DNA of 64,000 nucleotides, taken from Odiellus spinosus. Taxonomy: Eukaryota; Arthropoda; Arachnida; Opiliones; Phalangiidae. Below the pieces are notes generated by a model. It was not told where the DNA came from. It did no database searches and saw nothing but the letters and a program-made list of their open reading frames with translations. Location of the stretch: NCBI GenBank assembly GCA_963920705.1, contig OY987226.1, positions 20,493,600 through 20,557,599 on the forward strand, in the 5' to 3' direction. Both the position numbers and the translations under genes were made by a program. Below, one piece after another: positions 25,430 to 37,789 of this stretch; position 1 is the first letter of the stretch; each line of letters opens with the position of its first letter.

Positions 25430-27720
25430 AAGGGGGTGGATTTTCTATTAGTTATTTTACACGGGGTGTATTCTCTATTAGTTATTTTTCAGGGGGTGTA
25501 TTTTCTATTAGTTATTTTTCAGGGGGTGTATTTTCTATTAGTTATTTTACAAGGGGTGTATTTTCTATTAGTTATTTTACAGGGGTGTATTTTCTATTAG
25601 TTATTTTACAGGGGGTGTATTTTCTATTAGTTATTTTACAGGGGGTGTATTTTCTATTAGTTATTTTACAGGGGGTGTATTTTCTATTAGTTATTTTACA
25701 GGGGGTGTATTTTCTATTAGTTATTTTACAGGGGGTGTATTTTCTATTAGTAATTTTACAGGGGGTGTATTTTTAGTTATTTTACAGGGGGTGTATTTTC
25801 TTTTAGTTATTTTACAGGGGGTGTATTTTCTTTTAGTTATTTTACAGGGGGTGTATTTTCTTTTAGTTATTTTACAGGGGGTGTATTTTCTATTAGTTAT
25901 TTTACAGGGGGTGTATTTTCTATTAGCTAATTTACAGGGGGTGTATTTTCTATTAGTTTTTTTACAGGGGTGTATTTTCTATTAGTTATTTTACAGGGCG
26001 TGTATTTTCTTTTAGTTATTTTACAGGGGGTGTATTTTTAGTTATTTAAAGGGGGTGTATTTTCTATTAGTTGTTTTACAGGGGGTGGATTTTTTATTAG
26101 TTATTTTACAGGGGGTGTATTTTTTATTAGTTATTTTACAGGGGGTGTATTTTTTATTAGTTATTTTACAGGGGGTTATTTTTTATTAGTTATTTTACAG
26201 GGGGTGTATTTTTTATTAGTTATTTTACAGGGGGTGTATTTTCTATTAGTTATTTTACAGGGGGTGTATTTTTTATTAGTTATTTTACAGGGGGTGTATT
26301 TTTAGTTATTTTACAGGGGGTGTATTTTCTTTTGGTTATATTACAGGGGGTGTATTTTCTATTAGCTAATTTACAGGGGGTGTATTTTCTATTAGTTTTT
26401 TTACAGGGGTGTATTTTCTATTAGTTATTTTACAGGGCGTGTATTTTCTTTTAGTTATTTTACAGGGGGTGTATTTTTTATTAGTTATTTTACAGGGGGT
26501 GTATTTTTAATTATTTAAAGGGGGTGTATTTTCTATTAGTTGTTTTACAGGGGGTGTATTTTCTATTAGTTATTTTACAGGGGGTGTATTTTCTATTAGT
26601 TATTTTACAGGGGGTGTATTTTTAGTTATTTAAAGGGGGTGGATTTTCTATTAGTTATTTTACACGGGGTGTATTCTCTATTAGTTATTTTTCAGGGGGT
26701 GTATTTTCTATTAGTTATTTTTCAGGGGGTGTATTTTCTATTAGTTATTTTACAAGGGGTGTATTTTCTATTAGTTATTTTACAGGGGTGTATTTTCTAT
26801 TAGTTATTTTACAGGGGGTGTATTTTCTATTAGTTATTTTACAGGGGGTGTATTTTCTATTAGTTATTTTACAGGGGGTGTATTTTCTATTAGTTATTTT
26901 ACAGGGGGTGTATTTTCTATTAGTTATTTTACAGGGGGTGTATTTTCTATTAGTAATTTTACAGGGGGTGTATTTTTAGTTATTTTACAGGGGGTGTATT
27001 TTCTTTTAGTTATTTTACAGGGGGTGTATTTTCTTTTAGTTATTTTACAGGGGGTGTATTTTCTTTTAGTTATTTTACAGGGGGTGTATATTCTATTAGT
27101 TATTTTACAGGGGGTGTATTTTCTATTAGCTAATTTACAGGGGGTGTATTTTCTATTAGTTTTTTTACAGGGGTGTATTTTCTATTAGTTATTTTACAGG
27201 GCGTGTATTTTCTTTTAGTTATTTTACAGGGGGTGTATTTTTAGTTATTTAAAGGGGGTGTATTTTCTATTAGTTGTTTTACAGGGGGTGGATTTTTTAT
27301 TAGTTATTTTACAGGGGGTGTATTTTTTATTAGTTATTTTACAGGGGGTGTATTTTTTATTAGTTATTTTACAGGGGGTTATTTTTTATTAGTTATTTTA
27401 CAGGGGGTGTATTTTTTATTAGTTATTTTACAGGGGGTGTATTTTCTATTAGTTATTTTACAGGGGGTGTATTTTTTATTAGTTATTTTACAGGGGGTGT
27501 ATTTTTAGTTATTTTACAGGGGGTGTATTTTCTTTTGGTTATATTACAGGGGGTGTATTTTCTATTAGCTAATTTACAGGGGGTGTATTTTCTATTAGTT
27601 TTTTTACAGGGGTGTATTTTCTATTAGTTATTTTACAGGGCGTGTATTTTCTTTTAGTTATTTTACAGGGGGTGTATTTTTTATTAGTTATTTTACAGGG
27701 GGTGTATTTTTAATTATTTA
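25430..27720 (+). repeat. Two tandem copies of a 1.2-kb satellite segment
   Basis: Positions 25585-26520 match 26788-27720 at an offset of about 1,203 bp. Shared oddities include the clipped GGGGGTTATTTTTTATTAG unit (about 26175 and 27376), TTTTGGTTATATTACAG (about 26333 and 27536) and TTAGTAATTTTACAG (about 25750 and 26953). The two copies differ by single bases, such as TGTATATTC near 27087. Confidence 0.8.
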
Positions 27721-27726
27721 AAGGGG

Positions 27727-29340
27727 GTGTATTTTCTATTAGTTGTTTTACAGGGGGTGTATTTATTTTACAGGGGGTGTATTTTCTATTATTTATTTTA
27801 CAGGGGGTGTATTTTCTATTATTTATTTTACAGGGGTGTATTTTCTATTATTTATTTTACAGGGGGTGTATTTTCTATTATTTATTTTACAGGGGGTGTA
27901 TTTTCTATTATTTATTTTACAGGGGGTGTATTTTCTATTATTTATTTTACAGGGGGATTATTTTCTATTAGTTATTTTACAGGGGTTGTATTTTTTATTA
28001 GTTATTTTACAGGGGGTGTATTTTTAGTTATTTTACAGGGGGTGTATTTTCTTTTAGTTATTTTACAGGGGGTGTATTTTCTATTAGTTATTTTACAGGG
28101 GTTGTATTTTTTATTAGTTATTTTACAGGGGGTGTATTTTTAGTTATTTTACAGGGGGTGTATTTTCTTTTAGTTATTTTACAGGGGGTGTATTTTTTTT
28201 TAGTTATTTTACAGGGGGTGTATTTTCTATTAGTTATTTTACAGGGGGTATATTTTCTATTAGTTATTTTACAGGGGGTATTTTCTATTAGCTAATTTAC
28301 AGGGGGTGTATTTTCTATTAGTTTTTTTACAGGGGTGTATTTTCTTTTAGTTATTTTACAGGGGGTGTATTTTTTATTAGTTATTTTACAGGGGGTGTAT
28401 TTTTAGTTATTTAAAGGGGGTGTATTTTCTATTATTTATTTTACAGGGGGTGTATTTTCTATTATTTATTTTACAGGGGTGTATTTTCTATTATTTATTT
28501 TACAGGGGGTGTATTTTCTATTATTTATTTTACAGGGGGTGTATTTTCTATTATTTATTTTACAGGGGGTGTATTTTCTATTATTTATTTTACAGGGGGT
28601 GTATTTTCTATTAGTTATTTTACAGGGGTTGTATTTTTTATTAGTTATTTTACAGGGGGTGTATTTTTAGTTATTTTACAGGGGGTGTATTTTCTTTTAG
28701 TTATTTTACAGGGGGTGTATTTTTTTTTAGTTATTTTACAGGGGGTATTTTCTATTAGCTAATTTACAGGGGGTGTATTTTCTATTAGTTTTTTTACAGG
28801 GGTGTATTTTCTTTTAGTTATTTTACAGGGGGTGTATTTTTTATTAGTTATTTAACAGGGGGTGTATTTTTAGTTATTTAAAGGGGGTGTATTTTCTATT
28901 AGTTGTTTTACAGGGGGTGTATTTTTTATTAGTTATTTTACAGGGGGTGTATTTTTTATTAGTTATTTTACAGGGGTTGTATTTTCTATTAGTTATTTTA
29001 CAGGGGGTGTATTTTCTTTTAGTTATTTTACAGGGGGTGTATTTTCTTTTAGTTATTTTACAGGGGGTGTATTTTCTTTTAGTTATTTTACAGGGGGTGT
29101 ATTTTCTATTAGTTATTTTACAGGGGGTGTATTTTCTGTTAGTTATTTTACAGGGGGTGTATTTTCTATTAGTTATTTTACAGGGGGTGTATTTTCTATT
29201 AGTTTTTTTACAGGGGTGTATTTTCTATTAGTTATTTTACAGGGGGTGTATTTTCTATTAGTTATTTTACAGGGGGTGTATTTTCTATTAGTTATTCTAC
29301 AGGGGGTGTATTTTTTATTAGTTATTTTACAGGGGGTGTA
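27727..29340 (+). repeat. Satellite block with two rounds of TTATTTATTTTACAG units
   Basis: Positions 27777-27960 and 28420-28610 are rounds of the same sub-block, including a clipped CAGGGGTG unit in each. Each is followed by CAGGGGTTGTATTTTTTATTAG and long-T units. The sub-block is homologous to 17530-17780 and 39222-39530. Confidence 0.75.
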
Positions 29341-30222
29341 TTTTTAGTTATTTTGCAGGGGGTGTATTTTCTGTTAGTTATTTTGCAGGGGGTGTATTTT
29401 CTGTTAGTTATTTTGCAGGGGGTGTATTTTCTGTTAGTTATTTTGCAGGGGGTGTATTTTCTGTTAGTTATTTTGCAGGGGGTGTATTTTCTGTTAGTTA
29501 TTTTACTGGGGGTGTATTTTCTGTTAGTTATTTTGCTGGGGGTGTATTTTTTGTTAGTTATTTTGCTGGGGGTGTATTTTCTGTTAGTTATTTTGCTGGG
29601 GGTGTATTTTCTGTTAGTTATTTTGCTGGGGGTGTATTTTCTGTTAGTTATTTTACAGGGGGAGTATTTTCTATTAGTTATTTTACAGGGGGTGTATTTT
29701 TTATTAGTTATTTTACAGGGGGTGTATTTTTTATTAGTTATTTTACAGGGGGTGTATTTTTTATTAGTTATTTTACAGGGGTTGTATTTTCTATTAGTTA
29801 TTTTACAGGGGGTGTATTTTCTATTAGCTATTTTACAGGGGGTGTATTTTCTTTTAGTTATTTTACAGGGGGTGTATTTTCTTTTAGTTATTTTACAGGG
29901 GTGTATTTTCTATTAGTTATTTTACAGGGGGTGTATTTTCTATTAGTTATTTTACAGGGGGTGTATTTTCTATTAGTTATTTTACAGCGGTGTATTTTCT
30001 ATTAGTTATTTTACAGGGGGTGTATTTTCTATCAGTTATTTTACAAGGGGTGTATTTTTTATTAGTTATTTTACAGGGGGTGTATTTTTAGTTATTGAAA
30101 GGGGGTGTATTTTCTATTGGTTATTTTACAGGGGGTGTATTTTCTATTGGTTATTTTACAGGGGGTGGATTTTCTGTTAGTTATTTTACAGGGGGTGGAT
30201 TTTCTATTAGTAATTTTACAGG

Positions 30223-32230
30223 GTGTGTATTTTTATTAGTTATTTTACAGGTGTATTTTTAGTTAGTTATTTTGCAGGGGGTGTATTTTCTGTTAGTTAT
30301 TTTGCAGGGGGTGTATTTTCTGTTAGTTATTTTGCAGGGGGTGTATTTTCTGTTAGTTATTTTGCAGGGGGTGTATTTTCTGTTAGTTATTTTGCTGGGG
30401 GTGTATTTTCTGTTAGTTATTTTGCTGGGGGTGTATTTTCTGTTAGTTATTTTGCTGGGGGTGTATTTTCTGTTAGTTATTTTGCTGGGGTTGTATTTTC
30501 TGTTAGTTATTTTGCTGGGGGTGTATTTTCTGTTGGTTATTTTGCTGGGGGTGTATTTTCTGTTGGTTATTTTGCTGGGGGTGTATTTTCTGTTAGTTAT
30601 TTTGCTGGGGGTGTATTTTCTGTTAGTTATTTTGCAGGGGGTGTATTTTCTGTTAGTTATTTTGCAGGGGGTGTATTTTCTGTTAGTTATTTTGCAGGGG
30701 GTGTATTTTCTGTTATTTTGCAGGGGGTGTATTTTCTGTTATTTTGCAGAGGGTGTATTTTCTGTTATTTTGCAGGGGGTGTATTTTCTGTTATTTTGCA
30801 GGGAGTGTATTTTCTGTTAGTTATTTTGCAGGGGGTGTATTTTCTGTTAGTTATTTTGCAGGATGTGTATTTTCTGTTAGTTATTTTGCAGGGGGTGTAT
30901 TTTCTGTTAGTTATTTTGCAGGGGGTCTATTTTCTGTTAGTTATTTTGCAGGGGGTGTATTTTCTGTTAGTTATTTTGCAGGGGGTGTATTTTCTGTTAG
31001 TTATTTTGCAGGGGGTGTATTTTCTGTTAGTTATTTTGCAGGGGGTGTATTTCTGTTAGTTATTTAGCAGGGGGTGTATTTTCTGTTAGTTATTTTGCAG
31101 GGGGTGTATTTTCTGTTAGTTATTTTGCAGGGGGTGTATTTTCTGTTAGTTATTTTGCAGGGGGTGTATTTTCTGTTAGTTATTTTGCAGGGGGTGTATT
31201 TTCTGTTAGTTATTTTGCAGGGGGTGTATTTTCTGTTAGTTATTTTGCAGGGGGTGTATTTTCTGTTAGTTATTTTGCAGGGGGTGTATTTTCTGTTAGT
31301 TATTTTGCAGGGGGTGTATTTTCTGTTAGTTATTTTGCAGGGGGTGTATTTTCTGTTAGTTATTTTGCAGGGGGTGTATTTTCTGTTAGTTATTTTGCAG
31401 GGGGTGTATTTTCTGTTAGTTATTTTGCAGGGGGTGTATTTTCTGTTAGTTGTTTTGCAGGGGGTGTATTTTCTGTTAGTTGTTTTGCAGGGGGTGTATT
31501 TTCTGTTAGTTGTTTTGCAGGGGGTGTATTTTCTGTTAGTTGTTTTGCAGGGGGTGTATATTCTGTTAGTTATTTTGCTGGGGGTGTATTTTCTGTTAGT
31601 TATTTTACAGGGGGTGTATTTTCTATTAGTTATTTTACAGGGGGTGTATTTTCTATTAGTTATTTTACAGGGGGTGTATTTTCTATTAGTTATTTTACAG
31701 GGGGGTGTATTTTCTATTAGTTATTTTACAGGGGGGTGTATTTTACATTATTTATTTTACAGGGGGTGTATTTTTTATTAGTTATTTTACAGGGGGGTGT
31801 ATTTTTTATTAGTTATTTTACAGGGGTAGTATTTTCTATTAGTTATTTTACAGGGGTTGTATTTTCTTTTAGTTATTTTACAGGGGGTGTATTTTCTTTT
31901 AGTTATTTTACAGGGGGTGTATTTTCTTTTAGTTATTTTACAGGGGGTGTATTTTCTTTTAGTTATTTTACAGGGGGTGTATTTTCTTTTAGTTATTTTA
32001 CAGGGGGTGTATTTTCTTTTAGTTATTTTACAGGGGGTGTATTTTCTTTTAGTTATTTTACAGGGGGTGTATTTTCTTTTAGTTGTTTTACAGGGGGTGT
32101 ATTTTCTATTAGTTATTTTACAGGGGGTGTATTTTCTATAAGTTATTTTACAGGGGGTGTATTTCTATTAGTTATTTTAAAGGGGATGCATTTTCTATTA
32201 GTTTTTTTACAGGGATGTATTTTCTATTAG
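30223..32230 (+). repeat. Higher-order repeat block, copy 4
   Basis: Landmarks A (about 30248), B (about 31062), C (about 31558) and D (about 32180) are in order, with two CTGTTGGTTAT units. A GGGGTTGTATTTTCTG unit near 30488 is shared with the 32801 copy and, in altered form, with the 19427 copy. Confidence 0.85.
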
Positions 32231-32800
32231 TTATTTTACAGGGGGTGTATTTTTTATTAGTTATTTCACAGGGGGTGTATTTTTTATTAGTTATTTTACA
32301 GGGGGTGTATTTTTAGTTATTTAAAGGGGGTGGATTTTCTATTAGTTATTTTACACGGGGTGGATTTTCTATTAGTTATTTTACACGGGGTGTATTTTCT
32401 ATTAGTTATTTTACAGGGGGTGTATTTTCTTTTAGTTATTTTACAGGGGGTGTATTTTCTTTTAGTTATTTTACAGGGGTGTATTTTCTATTAGTTATTT
32501 TACAGGGGGTGTATTTTCTATTAGTTATTTTACAGGGGGTGTATTTTCTATTAGTTATTTTACAGCGGTGTATTTTCTATTAGTTATTTTACAGGGGGTG
32601 TATTTTCTATCAGTTATTTTACAAGGGGTGTATTTTTTATTAGTTATTTTACAGGGGGTGTATTTTTAGTTATTGAAAGGGGGTGTATTTTCTATTGGTT
32701 ATTTTACAGGGGGTGTATTTTCTATTTGTTATTTTACAGGGGGTGGATTTTCTGTTAGTTATTTTACAGGGGGTGGATTTTCTATTAGTTATTTTACAGG

Positions 32801-34808
32801 GTGTGTATTTTTATTAGTTATTTTACAGGTGTATTTTTAGTTAGTTATTTTGCAGGGGGTGTATTTTCTGTTAGTTATTTTGCAGGGGGTGTATTTTCTG
32901 TTAGTTATTTTGCAGGGGGTGTATTTTCTGTTAGTTATTTTGCAGGGGGTGTATTTTCTGTTAGTTATTTTGCTGGGGGTGTATTTTCTGTTAGTTATTT
33001 TGCTGGGGGTGTATTTTCTGTTAGTTATTTTGCTGGGGGTGTATTTTCTGTTAGTTATTTTGCTGGGGTTGTATTTTCTGTTAGTTATTTTGCTGGGGGT
33101 GTATTTTCTGTTGGTTATTTTGCTGGGGGTGTATTTTCTGTTGGTTATTTTGCTGGGGGTGTATTTTCTGTTGGTTATTTTGCTGGGGGTGTATTTTCTG
33201 TTAGTTATTTTGCTGGGGGTGTATTTTCTGTTAGTTATTTTGCAGGGGGTGTATTTTCTGTTAGTTATTTTGCAGGGGGTGTATTTTCTGTTAGTTATTT
33301 TGCAGGGGGTGTATTTTCTGTTATTTTGCAGGGGGTGTATTTTCTGTTATTTTGCAGAGGGTGTATTTTCTGTTATTTTGCAGGGGGTGTATTTTCTGTT
33401 ATTTTGCAGGGAGTGTATTTTCTGTTAGTTATTTTGCAGGGGGTGTATTTTCTGTTAGTTATTTTGCAGGATGTGTATTTTCTGTTAGTTATTTTGCAGG
33501 GGGTGTATTTTCTGTTAGTTATTTTGCAGGGGGTCTATTTTCTGTTAGTTATTTTGCAGGGGGTGTATTTTCTGTTAGTTATTTTGCAGGGGGTGTATAT
33601 TCTGTTAGTTATTTTGCAGGGGGTGTATTTTCTGTTAGTTATTTTGCAGGGGGTGTATTTTCTGTTAGTTATTTTGCAGGGGGTGTATTTCTGTTAGTTA
33701 TTTAGCAGGGGGTGTATTTTCTGTTAGTTATTTTGCAGGGGGTGTATTTTCTGTTAGTTATTTTGCAGGGGGTGTATTTTCTGTTAGTTATTTTGTAGGG
33801 GGTGTATTTTCTGTTAGTTATTTTGCAGGGGGTGTATTTTCTGTTAGTTATTTTGCAGGGGGTGTATTTTCTGTTAGTTATTTTGCAGGGGGTGTATTTT
33901 CTGTTAGTTATTTTGCAGGGGGTGTATTTTCTGTTAGTTATTTTGCAGGGGGTGTATTTTCTGTTAGTTATTTTGCAGGGGGTGTATTTTCTGTTAGTTA
34001 TTTTGCAGGGGGTGTATTTTCTGTTAGTTATTTTGCAGGGGGTGTATTTTCTGTTAGTTGTTTTGCAGGGGGTGTATTTTCTGTTAGTTGTTTTGCAGGG
34101 GGTGTATTTTCTGTTAGTTGTTTTGCAGGGGGTGTATTTTATGTTAGTTGTTTTGCAGGGGGTGTATATTCTGTTAGTTATTTTGCTGGGGGTGTATTTT
34201 CTGTTAGTTATTTTACAGGGGGTGTATTTTCTGTTAGTTATTTTACAGGGGGTGTATTTTCTATTAGTTATTTTACAGGGGGTGTATTTTCTATTAGTTA
34301 TTTTACAGGGGGGTGTATTTTCTATTAGTTATTTTACAGGGGGGTGTATTTTACATTATTTATTTTACAGGGGGTGTATTTTTTATTAGTTATTTTACAG
34401 GGGGGTGTATTTTTTATTAGTTATTTTACAGGGGTAGTATTTTCTATTAGTTATTTTACAGGGGTTGTATTTTCTTTTAGTTATTTTACAGGGGGTGTAT
34501 TTTCTTTTAGTTATTTTACAGGGGGTGTATTTTCTTTTAGTTATTTTACAGGGGGTGTATTTTCTTTTAGTTATTTTACAGGGGGTGTATTTTCTTTTAG
34601 TTATTTTACAGGGGGTGTATTTTCTTTTAGTTATTTTACAGGGGGTGTATTTTCTTTTAGTTGTTTTACAGGGGGTGTATTTTCTATTAGTTATTTTACA
34701 GGGGGTGTATTTTCTATTAGTTATTTTACAGGGGGTGTATTTCTATTAGTTATTTTAAAGGGGATGCATTTTCTATTAGTTTTTTTACAGGGATGTATTT
34801 TCTATTAG
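32801..34808 (+). repeat. Higher-order repeat block, copy 5
   Basis: Landmarks A to D occur at about 32826, 33700, 34166 and 34764. It starts only about 2,578 bp after the previous copy, so copies 4 and 5 are a near tandem pair. Private changes include TTTTGTAGGGGG near 33793 and TATGTTAGTTG near 34140. Confidence 0.85.
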
Positions 34809-36762
34809 TTATTTTACAGGGGGTGTATTTTTTATTAGTTATTTCACAGGGGGTGTATTTTTTATTAGTTATTTTACAGGGGGTGTATTTTTAGTTATTT
34901 AAAGGGGGTGGATTTTCTATTAGTTATTTTACACGGGGTGTATTTTCTATTAGTTATTTTACAGGGGGTGTATTTTTAGTTATTTAAAGGGGGTGGATTT
35001 TCTATTAGTTATTTTACACGGGGTGTATTTTCTATTAGTTATTTTTCAGGGGGTGTATTTTCTATTAGTTATTTTTCAGGGGGTGTATTTTCTATTAGTT
35101 ATTTTTCAGGGGGTGTATTTTCTATTAGTTATTTTACAAGGGGTGTATTTTCTATTAGTTATTTTACAGGGGTGTATTTTCTATTAGTTATTTTACAGGG
35201 GGTGTATTTTCTATTAGTTATTTTACAGGGGGTGTATTTTCTATTAGTTATTTTACAGGGGGTGTATTTTCTATTAGTTATTTTACAGGGGGTGTATTTT
35301 CTATTAGTTATTTTACAGGGGGTGTATTTTCTATTAGTAATTTTACAGGGGGTGTATTTTTAGTTATTTTACAGGGGGTGTATTTTCTTTTAGTTATTTT
35401 ACAGGGGGTGTATTTTCTTTTAGTTATTTTACAGGGGGTGTATTTTCTTTTAGTTATTTTACAGGGGGTGTATTTTCTATTAGTTATTTTACAGGGGGTG
35501 TATTTTCTATTAGCTAATTTACAGGGGGTTTATTTTCTATTAGTTTTTTTACAGGGGTGTATTTTCTATTAGTTATTTTACAGGGCGTGTATTTTCTTTT
35601 AGTTATTTTACAGGGGGTGTATTTTCTTTTAGTTATTTTACAGGGGGTGTATTTTCTTTTAGTTGTTTTACAGGGGGTGTATTTTCTATTAGTTATTTTA
35701 CAGGGGGTGTATTTTCTATTAGTTATTTTACAGGGGGTGTATTTCTATTAGTTATTTTAAAGGGGATGCATTTTCTATTAGTTTTTTTACAGGGATGTAT
35801 TTTCTATTAGTTATTTTACAGGGGGTGTATTTTTTATTAGTTATTTCACAGGGGGTGTATTTTTTATTAGTTATTTTACAGGGGGTGTATTTTTAGTTAT
35901 TTAAAGGGGGTGGATTTTCTATTAGTTATTTTACACGGGGTGTATTTTCTATTAGTTATTTTACAGGGGGTGTATTTTTAGTTATTTAAAGGGGGTGGAT
36001 TTTCTATTAGTTATTTTACACGGGGTGTATTTTCTATTAGTTATTTTTCAGGGGGTGTATTTTCTATTAGTTATTTTTCAGGGGGTGTATTTTCTATTAG
36101 TTATTTTTCAGGGGGTGTATTTTCTATTAGTTATTTTACAAGGGGTGTATTTTCTATTAGTTATTTTACAGGGGTGTATTTTCTATTAGTTATTTTACAG
36201 GGGGTGTATTTTCTATTAGTTATTTTACAGGGGGTGTATTTTCTATTAGTTATTTTACAGGGGGTGTATTTTCTATTAGTTATTTTACAGGGGGTGTATT
36301 TTCTATTAGTTATTTTACAGGGGGTGTATTTTCTATTAGTAATTTTACAGGGGGTGTATTTTTAGTTATTTTACAGGGGGTGTATTTTCTTTTAGTTATT
36401 TTACAGGGGGTGTATTTTCTTTTAGTTATTTTACAGGGGGTGTATTTTCTTTTAGTTATTTTACAGGGGGTGTATTTTCTATTAGTTATTTTACAGGGGG
36501 TGTATTTTCTATTAGCTAATTTACAGGGGGTGTATTTTCTATTAGTTTTTTTACAGGGGTGTATTTTCTATTAGTTATTTTACAGGGCGTGTATTTTCTT
36601 TTAGTTATTTTACAGGGGGTGTATTTTTAGTTATTTAAAGGGGGTGTATTTTCTATTAGTTGTTTTACAGGGGGTGGATTTTTTATTAGTTATTTTACAG
36701 GGGGTGTATTTTTTATTAGTTATTTTACAGGGGGTGTATTTTTTATTAGTTATTTTACAGGG
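34758..36762 (+). repeat. Tandem duplication of a 1,002-bp satellite segment
   Basis: Positions 34993-35572 match 35995-36574 at an offset of exactly 1,002 bp. Shared features include three successive TTATTTTTCAGGGGG units, the ACAAGGGGTG unit, TTAGTAATTTTACAG and TTAGCTAATTTACAG. Landmark D precedes both (about 34764 and 35765). A single GGGGGTTTATT change near 35525 is private to the first copy. Confidence 0.85.
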
Positions 36763-37789
36763 GGTGTATTTTTTATTAGTTATTTTACAGGGGGTGTATT
36801 TTCTATTAGTTATTTTACAGGGGGTGTATTTTCTATTAGTTATTTTACAGGGGGTGTATTTTTTATTAGTTATTTTACAGGGGGTGTATTTTTAGTTATT
36901 TTACAGGGGGTGTATTTTCTTTTGGTTATTTTACAGGGGGTGTATTTTCTATTAGCTAATTTACAGGGGGTGTATTTTCTATTAGTTTTTTTAAAGGGGT
37001 GTATTTTCTATTAGTTATTTTACAGGGCGTGTATTTTCTTTTAGTTATTTTACAGGGGGTGTATTTTTTATTAGTTATTTTACAGGGGGTGTATTTTTAA
37101 TTATTTAAAGGGGGTGTATTTTCTATTAGTTGTTTTACAGGGGGTGTATTTTCTATTAGTTGTTTTACAGGGGGTGTATTTTCTATTAGTTGTTTTACAG
37201 GGGGTGTATTTTCTATTAGTTATTTTACAGGGGGTGTATTTTCTATTAGTTATTTTACAGGGGGTGTATTTTCTATTAGTTATTTTACAGGGGGTGTATT
37301 TTCTATTAGTTATATTACAGGGGGTGTATTTTCTATTAGTTATTTTACAGGGGGTGTATTTTCTATTAGTTATTTTACAGGGGGTGTATTTTCTATTAGT
37401 TATTTTACAGGGGGTGTATTTTCTATTAGTTATTTTACAGGGGGTGTATTTTCTATTAGTTATTTTACAGGGGGTGTATTTTCTATTAGTTATTTTACAG
37501 GGGGTGTATTTTCTATTAGTTATTTTACAGGGGTTGTATTTTTTATTAGTTATTTTACAGGGGGTGTATTTTTGGTTATTTTACAGGGGGTGTATTTTCT
37601 TTTAGTTATTTTACAGGGGGTGTATTTTCTATTAGCTAATTTACAGGGGGTGTATTTTCTATTAGTTTTTTTACAGGGGTGTATTTTCTATTAGTTATTT
37701 TACAGGGCGTGTATTTTCTTTTAGTTATTTTACAGGGGGTGTATTTTTTATTAGTTATTTTACAGGGGGTGTATTTTTAATTATTTAAA

